64,000 bases of DNA from an uncultured Phascolarctobacterium sp. Lineage in GTDB: Bacteria; Bacillota; Negativicutes; Acidaminococcales; Acidaminococcaceae. The notes under the pieces were generated by a model. It searched no databases. It was not told the origin of the DNA and saw only the letters and a list, made by a program, of their open reading frames with translations. Each line of letters opens with the position of its first letter. The first letter of the stretch is position 1. The stretch is taken from assembly GCA_949299135.1 (NCBI GenBank), contig CASFZG010000002.1, forward strand, positions 1-64,000. Reading direction: 5' to 3'. This document shows positions 7,188 through 15,993 of the stretch, one piece after another. The position numbers and the translations under genes were made by a program.

Positions 7188-10112
7188 ATGAAGCTTGAAG
7201 TTAATAAAATTTACAGCGGCTTTGTGGTTAAGCATGCTGAATATGTTGACGAAATACAGAGCGACGCATATTTGCTGGAGCATGAAAAGAGCGGTGCAAG
7301 GCTGCTGTACCTTGCCAACAATGATGATAACAAGGTGTTCAGCATCAGCTTCCGCACGCCGCCGTACGACGATACTGGCGTGGCGCATATTTTGGAACAT
7401 TCCTCGCTGTGCGGTTCGCGCAAATATCATTTAAAAGAGCCTTTTGTGGAACTGGTTAAGGGTTCGATGAACACGTTTTTAAATGCGATGACTTACCCGG
7501 ATAAGACGATGTACCCGGTTGCCAGCCGCAACGACAAGGATTTTAAAAACCTGATGGACGTGTACCTTGATGCGGTGTTTTATCCGCTGATTTACGAAAA
7601 CCATTACACGCTGATGCAGGAGGGGTGGCATTACGAAATCGCCGATAAGGGCGGCGAGCTGGCCTACAACGGTGTTGTTTACAACGAGATGAAGGGCGTC
7701 TATTCCTCCGCCGATGCGATTGCCGAAAACGAAGTTATGAAGGCGCTGTTTCCGGACAGCCCGTACCGTTTTGAATCCGGCGGCTACCCGGCGGCTATTC
7801 CGCAGCTTACGCAGGAGGCGTTTGAAAACTTCCACCGCACCTATTACAGCCCGGAAAACTCTTTCATCTACCTGTACGGCGATATGGATATTGAGGCGAC
7901 GCTGGCTTATTTGGACGACGAATATTTATCGGCATTTGCCAAAACCGGCAGCGTAAAATCTGAAATCGCTTTGCAGCAGCCGTTTGCCAGAACCAAAGAG
8001 GTTGAGGCTTATTATCCCGCCGGGGCGGATGAGGATTTAACGGCTAAAACCTACCACGAACTTGATATTGTTTGTGGTGATGCGCGCGACGCAAAAACAA
8101 GCCTTGCGCTGCGCCTTTTGGAAACCGTGCTTTTGGAGGGCAACAGTGCGCCTTTGCGCCTGGCACTGCTTGAAAGCGGCATTTGCACCGATGCTTACGG
8201 CCAGTACACCGGCAGCCTGCGCCAGCCTGTGTTTGCGGTTAAGGTAAGCGGCAGCGAGGCGGACAAGCGCGACGAATTTTTGAGCATTGTGTACCGCACT
8301 TTGCAGAAGCTGACGATTGAAGGCATTGATAAAGAGCTTTTGGAAGCCTGCCTGAACATGCTGGAGTTTAAACTGCGTGAGGCCGATTTTGGCGCGTATC
8401 CGAAAGGGCTGATTTACGGCATCGGCGTGATGGATACATGGCTGTATGACGGCGACCCACTGGCAGGGCTGCGCTACAACAAAATGCTGGCAGAGCTGCG
8501 CGAAGGCATCAACAGCAATTATTACGAGCAGCTGATTGAAAATTACCTGCTGGACAACACGCATAAGGTATTGCTTACGCTGATGCCGAAAAAGGGTATG
8601 GAAGAAGCCGAGCAGGCAGAACTGGCGGCAGAAATGCAGCAGATTAAGGACGGCATGACGGACGCTGAACTGGAAGCTGCGATTGAACATTGCCGCATCC
8701 TGCACGAGCGTCAGGCAACGCCGGACAGCCCGGAAGCACTGGCAAGCATTCCGCTGCTGGAGCGCAGTGATATCCGCCGTGAGGCTGAAAAACTGGACGG
8801 CGAACTGACGAAAGAAGGCGGCAATGAATTTTTGTACGTGCCTGCCTTTACCAATAAAATTGCTTACCTGAACTGGTATTTTGATATGAGCGGCATCGAC
8901 GGCACGCTGCTGCCGTACTGCTATTTGCTGAGCGATATGCTGGGCAAGGTTGACGCCGGCAAGTATACCTATCAGCAGCTTTCCACGCTGGGCACAAAAT
9001 ACACCGGCGGCGTGGCGTTTCAGGTGCATGCTTATTCCGCGGCGGAAAGCGTTAACGACTACACCGTTAAATTTAATGTTACCGCCAAAGCGCTGGTGCA
9101 TAATTTAACGCACATGTTTGATATTCTGCGCGCTATTGCGCTGGAGAGCCGCTTTGACAGTACCAAACGCCTGCGCGAAGTGTTGGCCGAAGTTAAGAGT
9201 GACTGGGACAGCAATTTTTTCAGCCGCGGGCAGACGGTGGCGTGCGCGCGTTTGAATTCGTATTATTCACCGGCGGCGCGCGTTAATGAGCAGGATTATT
9301 ATTCGTACTACGAATTTTTGAAGGATTTAACTGAGCATTTTGACGAGCGCGCGGAAGAAGTTCTGGCAAAACTGCGCAGCCTGACCGGCGTATTTTTTGA
9401 AAATACCAAATACCTTTTGGCGTACAGCTGCGAGGAAGAAGACCGTGCGCAGGTGCTGGCAATGGCTAAAGAATTTGCCGCTGCTTTGCCGCAGTCTGCC
9501 GTGGCTGGCGCTGATGTAAAACCGCTGGCCGCACCGGGGCTGGATGAAGGCATTATGACTCCGGGCAAAGTGCAGTATGTCGCTGCTGGTGGCGACTTCC
9601 GCAAATACGGGCACAAATTTACCGGCGCGATGAAGGTTTTGGAAACCGTTCTGCGCTATGAATACCTGTGGACGAAAATCCGTATTCAGGGCGGCGCTTA
9701 CGGCGCATCGGCGGTGTTTGACCGTAACGGCAGCATGTATTTTGCTTCCTACCGTGACCCGAAACTGGCTGAATCGCTGGCGGCTTATAAAGGATTGCCC
9801 GACTGGCTGGAAAGCCTTGACTTGCCGGAGCGCGAGCTGACGAAGTACGTTATCGGCACTATCAGCGCGGCAGACGTGCCCTTAACCAATTCCATGCGCC
9901 TTTCGCAGACGGCGCTGGCTCATATCAAGGGCATTCCGCAGCAAATGCGCCAGCAGACCCGCGACGAAATTTTGAACCTGACTAACGACGATTTACGCAA
10001 GCTCGGACAGGTTGTGCGCGATACGCTCAGCGATAATTACCTGTGCGTTGTCGGCGGCAGCGGCGCGATTGAAGCCAATAAAGACCTGTTCAAAGCGGTT
10101 AAGCATATTTAA
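7188..10112 (+). CDS. M16C metallopeptidase (presequence protease-like)
   Basis: A 974-residue zinc peptidase of the insulinase (M16) family, subfamily M16C, like mitochondrial PreP/Cym1 and bacterial homologues. The inverted zinc motif HILEH lies at residues 67-71, followed by the family segment SSLCGSRKYHLKEPF and by LVKGSMNTFLNAMTYPDKT. The full length corresponds to four M16 domains in one chain, forming a closed chamber that degrades unfolded peptides. No signal peptide is visible, so it is probably cytoplasmic. The ATG start has GGAGG 7 bases upstream. The next gene starts 2 bases after the stop and is probably co-transcribed. Confidence 0.92.
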   Translation: MKLEVNKIYSGFVVKHAEYVDEIQSDAYLLEHEKSGARLLYLANNDDNKVFSISFRTPPYDDTGVAHILEHSSLCGSRKYHLKEPFVELVKGSMNTFLNAMTYPDKTMYPVASRNDKDFKNLMDVYLDAVFYPLIYENHYTLMQEGWHYEIADKGGELAYNGVVYNEMKGVYSSADAIAENEVMKALFPDSPYRFESGGYPAAIPQLTQEAFENFHRTYYSPENSFIYLYGDMDIEATLAYLDDEYLSAFAKTGSVKSEIALQQPFARTKEVEAYYPAGADEDLTAKTYHELDIVCGDARDAKTSLALRLLETVLLEGNSAPLRLALLESGICTDAYGQYTGSLRQPVFAVKVSGSEADKRDEFLSIVYRTLQKLTIEGIDKELLEACLNMLEFKLREADFGAYPKGLIYGIGVMDTWLYDGDPLAGLRYNKMLAELREGINSNYYEQLIENYLLDNTHKVLLTLMPKKGMEEAEQAELAAEMQQIKDGMTDAELEAAIEHCRILHERQATPDSPEALASIPLLERSDIRREAEKLDGELTKEGGNEFLYVPAFTNKIAYLNWYFDMSGIDGTLLPYCYLLSDMLGKVDAGKYTYQQLSTLGTKYTGGVAFQVHAYSAAESVNDYTVKFNVTAKALVHNLTHMFDILRAIALESRFDSTKRLREVLAEVKSDWDSNFFSRGQTVACARLNSYYSPAARVNEQDYYSYYEFLKDLTEHFDERAEEVLAKLRSLTGVFFENTKYLLAYSCEEEDRAQVLAMAKEFAAALPQSAVAGADVKPLAAPGLDEGIMTPGKVQYVAAGGDFRKYGHKFTGAMKVLETVLRYEYLWTKIRIQGGAYGASAVFDRNGSMYFASYRDPKLAESLAAYKGLPDWLESLDLPERELTKYVIGTISAADVPLTNSMRLSQTALAHIKGIPQQMRQQTRDEILNLTNDDLRKLGQVVRDTLSDNYLCVVGGSGAIEANKDLFKAVKHI

Positions 10113-10114
10113 GC

Positions 10115-11050
10115 ATGATTATCAGCGTAAGCCGCAGAACGGACATACCGGCGTTTTATGCGGACTGGTTTTATAACCGCTTGCGCGCCGGGTATGTGCT
10201 GGTGCGCAACCCGATGAATTTGCACAGCGTAAGCAAAGTGCTCCTTACGGCGGATGTTGTGGATGCCTTTGTGTTTTGGACGAAGAATCCGTTGCCGATG
10301 TCTTGGCGATTGGATGAACTGGGGGCGTATCCGTATTACTTTCAGTTTACGCTGACGGGCTACGGCGCGGATATTGAGCCGGGCGTGCCGGATAAAAGGA
10401 GCGTGCTGGTGCCTGCGTTTAAGGATTTATCGGCGCGGATTGGTAAAAAGCGAATTATCTGGCGGTACGACCCCATATTTTTCAGCAAAAAATATACGCC
10501 GGAATATCATTTGGCGTGCTTTGAAGTGTTGTCGGCAGAGCTGCATAACAGCACGGAACGCTGTGTAATCAGCTTTATGGACAGTTACCGCAACACCAAA
10601 CGCAATGCGCAGCAGTTGGGAGTGGTTGAACCAAGTGGCGAAGAACTGTATGCCTTTGCCGGGCAGCTTGCCAAAATTGCAGCAAAGTATGGGTTGAAGC
10701 TGCAAACCTGCGCGGAAAGTATGGATTTAACTGCGCTGGGCATAACTCATTCGGCGTGTATTGATAAGGTACTGCTGGAAGACATCGGCAACTTTAAACT
10801 GGATGTAAAAAAGGACGCTAACCAACGTACAGAATGCTGCTGCGCAGCAAGCATCGATATCGGCGCATATAACACCTGCCCCGGCGGCTGCCTGTATTGC
10901 TATGCCAACTATAACGCGCCTCTGGTGCAAACCAACATCGCCGCGCACGATAAAACAAGCCCGCTGCTGTTCGGCACATTAACACCACAAGACGTTGTAA
11001 CAGAACGAAAAATGAAAAGCTGTAAGATTATGGCAAATGGCTTGTTTTGA
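10115..11050 (+). CDS. DUF1848 family protein (cysteine-rich, possible Fe-S protein)
   Basis: A 311-residue protein of the DUF1848 family. The start MIISVSRRTDIPAFYADWF, the LVRNPMN segment and VFWTKNPLPM are hallmark family segments. The C-terminus holds the cysteine cluster CPGGCLYCYANY (about residues 254-265), with more cysteines just before it (ECCCA). The cluster resembles a radical SAM or Fe-S binding pattern, but at the opposite end from the usual position, so a catalytic role is only a suggestion. It starts 2 bases after the M16 peptidase stop. Confidence 0.82.
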   Translation: MIISVSRRTDIPAFYADWFYNRLRAGYVLVRNPMNLHSVSKVLLTADVVDAFVFWTKNPLPMSWRLDELGAYPYYFQFTLTGYGADIEPGVPDKRSVLVPAFKDLSARIGKKRIIWRYDPIFFSKKYTPEYHLACFEVLSAELHNSTERCVISFMDSYRNTKRNAQQLGVVEPSGEELYAFAGQLAKIAAKYGLKLQTCAESMDLTALGITHSACIDKVLLEDIGNFKLDVKKDANQRTECCCAASIDIGAYNTCPGGCLYCYANYNAPLVQTNIAAHDKTSPLLFGTLTPQDVVTERKMKSCKIMANGLF

Positions 11051-11054
11051 AATA

Positions 11055-11085
11055 AAAAGCCTGCATGTTTAACATGCAGGCTTTT
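11055..11085. terminator. Bidirectional terminator
   Basis: The 14-bp stem AAAGCCTGCATGTT / AACATGCAGGCTTT lies between the convergent DUF1848 and XRE genes. Confidence 0.88.
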
Positions 11086-11088
11086 GTG

Positions 11089-11511
11089 CTATTGCAGTAT
11101 TTCCAGATTGTTTTCCAATAAAGTTTCGTTAATGTACATCAGGATTTTGCCTCGGTCAATGCCGTAATAAATTAAACCGTCGCGGCGGTCACGCACATAC
11201 AGCGGCCTTTCCTGTGCATATTTTAAAAGGTTCTGTGTTTCGGCAATATCAGCACCGGCGGCAATGGCTAAAATTATCAGCTTATCGCGTCCCGGCGTTT
11301 TGGTGCCGCTTAAAATGTGGTATACATAAGTGCGTTCCAAATTGCTGTTGGCAATAAGCGTAGCTTTGCTTATATTTTTGCTTTGCAGCAGGTAATTTAA
11401 ATAATCAGCAGCGGAAGGAAATTGCAGTTCGGCGTTGTTGCGGCAGTAAAATTCGTCAAATGATTTTGCTTTTGTAAGTTCACTCTGCAAATCTTCGGTC
11501 GATTTATCCAT
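11089..11511 (-). CDS. XRE-type helix-turn-helix protein divergent from a kinase
   Basis: A 140-residue cytoplasmic protein. An XRE-like helix-turn-helix is visible at about residues 35-90 (YLLQSKNISKATLIANSNLERTYVYHILSGTKTPGRDK). The C-terminal part (about 95-140) contains LYVRDRRDGLIYYGIDRGK and an acidic tail. It is divergent from the Ser/Thr kinase gene across a 48-base promoter region. Proteins of this shape recur next to small bacterial kinases, so this one may be a regulator or a phosphorylation substrate of the neighbour; that link is inference. Confidence 0.75.
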   Translation of the reverse strand: MDKSTEDLQSELTKAKSFDEFYCRNNAELQFPSAADYLNYLLQSKNISKATLIANSNLERTYVYHILSGTKTPGRDKLIILAIAAGADIAETQNLLKYAQERPLYVRDRRDGLIYYGIDRGKILMYINETLLENNLEILQ

Positions 11512-11559
11512 AATACACCTCGTAATTTATCTATGCTATAATATTATACAACAAATCAA

Positions 11560-12948
11560 ATGGCGGAAGCAAAAATGAGTGCAACGGCAGAATTCATCCA
11601 AAACAATTTTAAAAGTATAACGGTATTAAAAGCAGGCGCAAACGGCATTACGGAGCTGGTTATGGATTGCACCAACGCTGTTTATATACGAAAAACGGTT
11701 AATGGCACAGGCCTCCCTTATCGCATGCTGGCGCAGATAAATACAAGCGGCCTTCCCAAAATTTATTACTGTGCGGAAGCTGATGGCAAAACTTACGTTG
11801 TTGAAGAATATATTAATGGCGTTAATTTGCAGGACGAGCTGGAACAGGGCAAAATTTTTACTGAAAAACAGGTGCTGCAAATAGCTTTACAGCTTTGTGA
11901 TGTACTGCTTGCAATCCATAGTAAAGGTATTTTACACCGTGATATTAAGCCCGGCAATATAATTTTGCAAAACGGCAGCACTTGGCTGATTGACTTCGGT
12001 GCGGCAAAAACCGTAAGCGGCGATAAAATGCAGGATACCAGAATTTTAGGCACGCCCGGTTTCGCTCCGCCGGAGCAGTACGGGTTCAGTACGACAGATA
12101 CGCGCAGTGATATTTATGCCTTAGGCAAAACCATGCAGGCATTGCTGGGCAAAAAATATAACGGCAAATTGAATGGCGTATTTGTTAAATGTACGCAGTT
12201 TGAGCCACAAAAGCGTATTGCAAGCGCTGCGGAACTGAAAAAGCTACTGCTGCAAACACCAAGCAGTAGTAAAAATCGTGTAGCAATAGCAGTTGCAGTT
12301 TTAGCAATTTTAACAAGCGGTTATTATTATCTAAACCTGCCTCAGCAGGATACAGCACAGCCACAACAACCGGCTGTAACAGAAACGCAAAAGGATATGC
12401 AGAGTGAAGCCGCAATCGAAGATGAAGTTTTAGCTACGCCCAAAGAAGAAAGTGTGCAGCGAACACAGGAAACACAGGAACAAATAACGGCAGGTTTAAC
12501 GGTAAAAAATTTAGATTTTGTCATCAGCACTAACCCGCTTTATCAAACAGCAAGAGAGCAGAGCAAGCAGGCAGGGCTTACCTTACTGGAACTGCCAAAA
12601 GGCAAAATACCAACCTTTACCGTGCATAACGACAGCGGACAGGAACTTAAAAATCCTAAACTGGTAATACAATTTACAAATTTAATGGTAACCGGTAATA
12701 ATCTTACAGCCGATTCATGGGGCGGCAGGCAAATTAACTGGCAGCTTGCCAAAAATAATCAGGTCTATGCCGGTACTGTTACCATCAGCTTAAGCGGAAC
12801 TATACCGGTCAATGATTATTTTGACTTTCCGCTTGCAGGCGCAGTGGCCAATTATTACACATCCGGCAGCCCGGCAGCGGCGCAGGTTACTTTAACGGCA
12901 GATAATTTAGAACCGCTGACGCAAACTTACAACATAAAAATAAACTAA
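11560..12948 (+). CDS. Hanks-type Ser/Thr protein kinase with one membrane segment
   Basis: A 462-residue eukaryotic-like kinase. Catalytic motifs are HRDIKPGN (about 126-133), DFGAAK (about 144-149) and the APPEQYG activation-segment end (about 170). The phosphate loop is poor (LKAGANGITELV). The kinase lobe is short, about 235 residues, and is followed by a transmembrane helix (AVAVLAILTSGYYYLNL, about 245-261). A Gln/Glu-rich linker and an external domain of about 130 residues complete the chain. The external domain is a beta-rich segment that I do not recognise and has no PASTA repeats. TATAAT lies at 11537-11542. The ATG at 11575 is an alternative start; neither has a good ribosome binding site. 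Confidence 0.85.
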   Translation: MAEAKMSATAEFIQNNFKSITVLKAGANGITELVMDCTNAVYIRKTVNGTGLPYRMLAQINTSGLPKIYYCAEADGKTYVVEEYINGVNLQDELEQGKIFTEKQVLQIALQLCDVLLAIHSKGILHRDIKPGNIILQNGSTWLIDFGAAKTVSGDKMQDTRILGTPGFAPPEQYGFSTTDTRSDIYALGKTMQALLGKKYNGKLNGVFVKCTQFEPQKRIASAAELKKLLLQTPSSSKNRVAIAVAVLAILTSGYYYLNLPQQDTAQPQQPAVTETQKDMQSEAAIEDEVLATPKEESVQRTQETQEQITAGLTVKNLDFVISTNPLYQTAREQSKQAGLTLLELPKGKIPTFTVHNDSGQELKNPKLVIQFTNLMVTGNNLTADSWGGRQINWQLAKNNQVYAGTVTISLSGTIPVNDYFDFPLAGAVANYYTSGSPAAAQVTLTADNLEPLTQTYNIKIN

Positions 12949-12950
12949 TT

Positions 12951-12983
12951 TAGCGCAGACCAAAAATCTGCGCTATTTTTGTG
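12951..12983 (+). terminator. Intrinsic terminator after the kinase gene
   Basis: TAGCGCAGA / TCTGCGCTA with a 7-base loop is followed by TTTTTGTG. Confidence 0.88.
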
Positions 12984-13098
12984 TCCTTTTGGGACACCGC
13001 TGAACCGTTTGTTTTTATTAAAATATAACTAAATAAGCCGCACAGTTGTAAGTTTTATCCTGACAGGAAGAAAAATAAACCTGCAAAGTGCCCGGCAT

Positions 13099-13132
13099 AA
13101 ACTATCAGTGCTAATTTTAAAACTATCAATGC
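13099..13132. repeat. Direct repeat upstream of an XRE gene, candidate operator
   Basis: AAACTATCAGTGC (13099) and AAACTATCAATGC (13120) match at 12 of 13 positions and are exactly 21 bases apart, two DNA turns. They sit 50-80 bases before the XRE gene at 13182, so they could be its binding sites. Confidence 0.45.
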
Positions 13133-13181
13133 AAGTTGGCTGCTTGCGCAGATGTCATAATAAAATAAGGCTGGTGATTGC

Positions 13182-13409
13182 ATGAGCGGTGAAAGCGAAA
13201 AATACAGAAAAATCGGCGCGAAAATTAAATTTTACAGGCAGTTAAAAAATATCGGGCAGACAGATTTGGCAGGGCAGGTTGGCATAACCTCGCAATATTT
13301 AAGCAAAATAGAATGCGGCAAGCAAATGCCCAGCTTACAGGTTTTGCTGCTGATTGCAGATAAGCTGGAAATTGATGCGGCTGCGCTGATTAGCGACAGC
13401 GTAGTATGA
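13182..13409 (+). CDS. Small XRE-family transcriptional regulator
   Basis: A 75-residue protein that is essentially one Cro/CI-type helix-turn-helix. The core is IGAKIKFYRQLKNIGQTDLA and GITSQYLSKIECGKQMPSLQ, followed by a short hydrophobic helix (VLLLIADKLEID). The GIT..YLSKIE recognition helix is canonical. It leads a gene string with two zinc-ribbon membrane proteins downstream in the same orientation, 33 bases apart. It may regulate them and itself. Confidence 0.88.
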   Translation: MSGESEKYRKIGAKIKFYRQLKNIGQTDLAGQVGITSQYLSKIECGKQMPSLQVLLLIADKLEIDAAALISDSVV

Positions 13410-13442
13410 AAGTTAAAATAAATTTTGAGAGGATGATTTGTT

Positions 13443-14033
13443 ATGACAGAAAATCAAAAATATCTTTGTCCATCCTGCAATGGACTGGTTGATTATGGAA
13501 CAAAATTTTGCCCTCATTGCGGTAATGCGCTTAATTTTTCCGTAACAGCGACTAAGAATGAACAAAATAGTGTTTCGAGTAATTTGGTTACTGAAGCAGA
13601 ATTTCAGTTTTCAAAACTACGTTTAATGCATATGTTGTTAAGTACGGTTAGTTTTAAAGGAACTAAAGTTGAGGTTAGGCAGAAAAATAAATGGCTGCCG
13701 TTTGTTAAAACAGATGCAGGCTTTGCACAATTTGACATAATGGACATTGAATCTGCATATCTCAAAAAATCGTATAATACCAAAATGTGTATTTTGCTGG
13801 CAATCTGTTTATTTGCTTTAGTTACGTCGGGAGAATTTGTAGTTTTACTTCTGACTATATTTATAGCTTTTTCGCTGCGAGAAACTGCTTTAATAATTAA
13901 ATATAAAGGCGGTTACTTAAAATTATTCAGCGATAAAAGTTATGGCAACGATGAAAAACAGGATGACCCGCAGCTTTTGCTGGAATATATAAAACAGTAT
14001 AATCCAGATTGTGTACATGTTTTGATGGATTGA
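13443..14033 (+). CDS. Zinc-ribbon membrane protein
   Basis: A 196-residue protein with an N-terminal zinc ribbon, CPSCNGLVDYGTKFCPHCG (residues 9-27), the double CxxC pattern of the zinc_ribbon_2/DZR families. A soluble segment follows. Two closely spaced hydrophobic helices (ILLAICLFALVTSGEFVVLL and the segment after it, about 117-150) come next, and then a short cytoplasmic tail. The function is unknown. The next gene, 13 bases downstream, has the same zinc ribbon plus membrane helix plan, so the two may form one membrane complex. Confidence 0.75.
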   Translation: MTENQKYLCPSCNGLVDYGTKFCPHCGNALNFSVTATKNEQNSVSSNLVTEAEFQFSKLRLMHMLLSTVSFKGTKVEVRQKNKWLPFVKTDAGFAQFDIMDIESAYLKKSYNTKMCILLAICLFALVTSGEFVVLLLTIFIAFSLRETALIIKYKGGYLKLFSDKSYGNDEKQDDPQLLLEYIKQYNPDCVHVLMD

Positions 14034-14046
14034 GGAGGAAAGGTAA

Positions 14047-15435
14047 ATGGATGAGCAGAAATATGTATGTCCTCATTGCGGGCAGTTAATTTCAAATGGC
14101 GAAACTCCGTGCCAGCATTGTGGTAAAGCTGTAAGCTGGGCAGATAATAATGATGCTGATAAGCAGAAAACAACATCTGGAGAAGTTACTAAAACAACAG
14201 AAGAATCAGGTAAACCGTGGAAGAAAATAATAATTTTATTTATTTTATGCTATGCAGTATATTCTTGCTTTTTTGCAGGAAATGGAACACCCGAAGAATA
14301 TTTTAAAGAAATGAATGAAAGTGATCATGATAAAATTGCATCTACATATACTACTTATTTAGATGAACTTGGAGAAGACAAAGCTGCACGCCGTAAAGCA
14401 GGGTATGAATTTGCTAGTTTGGTTTCCGGCGAAATTGCTTCCGGTAAGCGTGGGTTGACATATTATGAAAATCTTCAATTTAATCTTGATAAGTATCCTG
14501 AATTATCGCCGCTTAACTCTATTGGTACATTGGCTTTAAGATATAGTTGGGCTGATTCGCAAAGACGTAATATTGAAAATCAGCTTGGAATCAGTGATTA
14601 TAATCTAAAAAAAGAGATTATTTCTAAAATGGATGATGTACAACTTATAGATTGTTATGTTCCCGGAAAATTAAATGGAACTGATGATTTTTTAGGATTA
14701 CAATATCATTACTTTTTTGGCAGCTATGTTCCTGATCCTTTGCAAAAAGCAATTTGCACCTTTATAAACAATCCTGATAACATTTTTGATCACTTTGGTC
14801 AATATTATGTTCGAGGCATTGTCTTAAATGACCAAATGAATATAAAAACAGCAACAGGTATTTCTTATCAGGTGCCTCGTGTTTATGTACTAAGTAATAG
14901 GATTTTGGATAGTTTTGGTTATTATCGTCAATTGAATATTGCATATCAAGAACCTTCTAAAGATACTATTTTTAAAGACCGCATGAATGAAATGCACAAT
15001 CACTTTGTAAAACTTATGAACTCTTATAAGGATAATAAAGTAGTGCCTTTAACATATTCTGGCAAAAATATGGATACAAAAGTTAAAGAAGCATTAGTTG
15101 GTAATGCCGAAGTGGTTGGAACAGAAGACAGAATAGTTTATCTTACACCGGGTATGAGTATTGAAACAAATTTCGGTTTGAGGGAAGACCCCCAGTTTAT
15201 ATTTTTATTAAAAGGGTTTGCAGGTATTTTACCGGGTAACCTTAAAATTGGTTCTACCACTAAAGATATTACATTAAGCTATCTGAAAAATTCAGGATAT
15301 ACATACGAAGAAGCTGGTGATACAGTAAGAGTATTATCGCCTAATGCTGAAATTTGGAGATTTTATTTTAAAGATAACCTGTTAGGCCATATAGAAATAA
15401 CCAGAGATTTGAATTATATGGATTCAGCATATTAA
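14047..15435 (+). CDS. Zinc-ribbon protein with membrane anchor and large external domain
   Basis: A 462-residue protein. The N-terminal zinc ribbon is CPHCGQLISNGETPCQHCG (about residues 8-26). A low-complexity Thr/Glu linker leads to one transmembrane helix (IIILFILCYAVYSCFFAG, about 59-76). The remaining 385 residues are probably extracytoplasmic and have no motif I recognise. GAGGAAAGG precedes the ATG. It is clearly richer in A+T than the core genes. The plan of ribbon, helix and external domain resembles that of the kinase at 11560, with the kinase replaced by a zinc ribbon. Confidence 0.7.
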   Translation: MDEQKYVCPHCGQLISNGETPCQHCGKAVSWADNNDADKQKTTSGEVTKTTEESGKPWKKIIILFILCYAVYSCFFAGNGTPEEYFKEMNESDHDKIASTYTTYLDELGEDKAARRKAGYEFASLVSGEIASGKRGLTYYENLQFNLDKYPELSPLNSIGTLALRYSWADSQRRNIENQLGISDYNLKKEIISKMDDVQLIDCYVPGKLNGTDDFLGLQYHYFFGSYVPDPLQKAICTFINNPDNIFDHFGQYYVRGIVLNDQMNIKTATGISYQVPRVYVLSNRILDSFGYYRQLNIAYQEPSKDTIFKDRMNEMHNHFVKLMNSYKDNKVVPLTYSGKNMDTKVKEALVGNAEVVGTEDRIVYLTPGMSIETNFGLREDPQFIFLLKGFAGILPGNLKIGSTTKDITLSYLKNSGYTYEEAGDTVRVLSPNAEIWRFYFKDNLLGHIEITRDLNYMDSAY

Positions 15436-15439
15436 TATT

Positions 15440-15475
15440 AAGAAAGATAGGATAAATTTCCTATCTTTCTTTTTG
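15440..15475 (+). terminator. Intrinsic terminator
   Basis: The stem AAGAAAGATAGGA / TCCTATCTTTCTT is followed by TTTT and ends the zinc-ribbon gene string. Confidence 0.85.
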
Positions 15476-15572
15476 AGAGTAAATACAAACTATATACCTA
15501 AAAAAACAGTCTATAAGCGCAAAATTAAAAACGTAAAATATGAGAAAATTAAATATAGAGGTGAGAATAGCC

Positions 15573-15803
15573 GTGTTTGCAATGCGATACAAAATGATAG
15601 GCTTAAAAATTGCATATTACCGCAAGCTTCGCGGCTATACACAAGGGCAGCTGGCAGGCAAAATCGGCATAAGTACAACTTATCTGGGGCAGATAGAACG
15701 CGGCAATAACGGAAAAAGTTTTTCGCTGGAAACTTTGCTTTTAATCGCCACAGGGCTTGATGTTGAGGTGGATTTACTGCTGCGTTGCAACGAAAATGTT
15801 TAA
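15573..15803 (+). CDS. XRE-family transcriptional regulator
   Basis: A 76-residue single-domain helix-turn-helix regulator. The segments MIGLKIAYYRKLRGYTQGQL and GKIGISTTYLGQIERGNNGK form a canonical Cro/CI helix-turn-helix, and a C-terminal helix (LETLLLIATGLDVEVDLLL) follows. The start is taken as GTG at 15573, which has GAGGTG 9 bases upstream; ATG at 15582 is the alternative. A longer reading from 15540 passes through that ribosome binding site and is unlikely. It resembles the XRE gene at 13182 in size and plan. Confidence 0.85.
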   Translation: MFAMRYKMIGLKIAYYRKLRGYTQGQLAGKIGISTTYLGQIERGNNGKSFSLETLLLIATGLDVEVDLLLRCNENV

Positions 15804-15923
15804 AGCACTTAACTTATATTAAATTTTAGTTTTGTGAAGGTAATTAAGCATAGATTGTAGAATAATATAAAAGCTAATTATATTTTGGGGATATTTAGTA
15901 CAGTAGCTAACAATTTAATTTAA

Positions 15924-15955
15924 ACATAGCCAATATGCTGGCTATGTAGTTTTGT
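15924..15955 (+). terminator. Terminator-like hairpin with ATAGCCA core
   Basis: ACATAGCCA / TGGCTATGT (15924-15947) with a 6-base loop is followed by GTTTTGT. The ATAGCCA / TGGCTAT core recurs in hairpins at 32276 and 32696. Confidence 0.7.
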
Positions 15956-15993
15956 ATGATGTAAACATATAAAACCATACCGGAAGGTTGAGC

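Noticed and set aside
8037-9101. Open reading frame of 354 codons on the minus strand inside the M16 peptidase gene
   Set aside because: It is a shadow: the sense frame encodes a full-length peptidase with clear motifs, and the antisense product has no recognisable domain or ribosome binding site. The same applies to the long antisense frames at 42619-43374 and 48224-48718.
15473-15709. 78-codon reading frame overlapping the XRE gene
   Set aside because: It starts inside a terminator region without a ribosome binding site and overlaps a clear helix-turn-helix gene in another frame.
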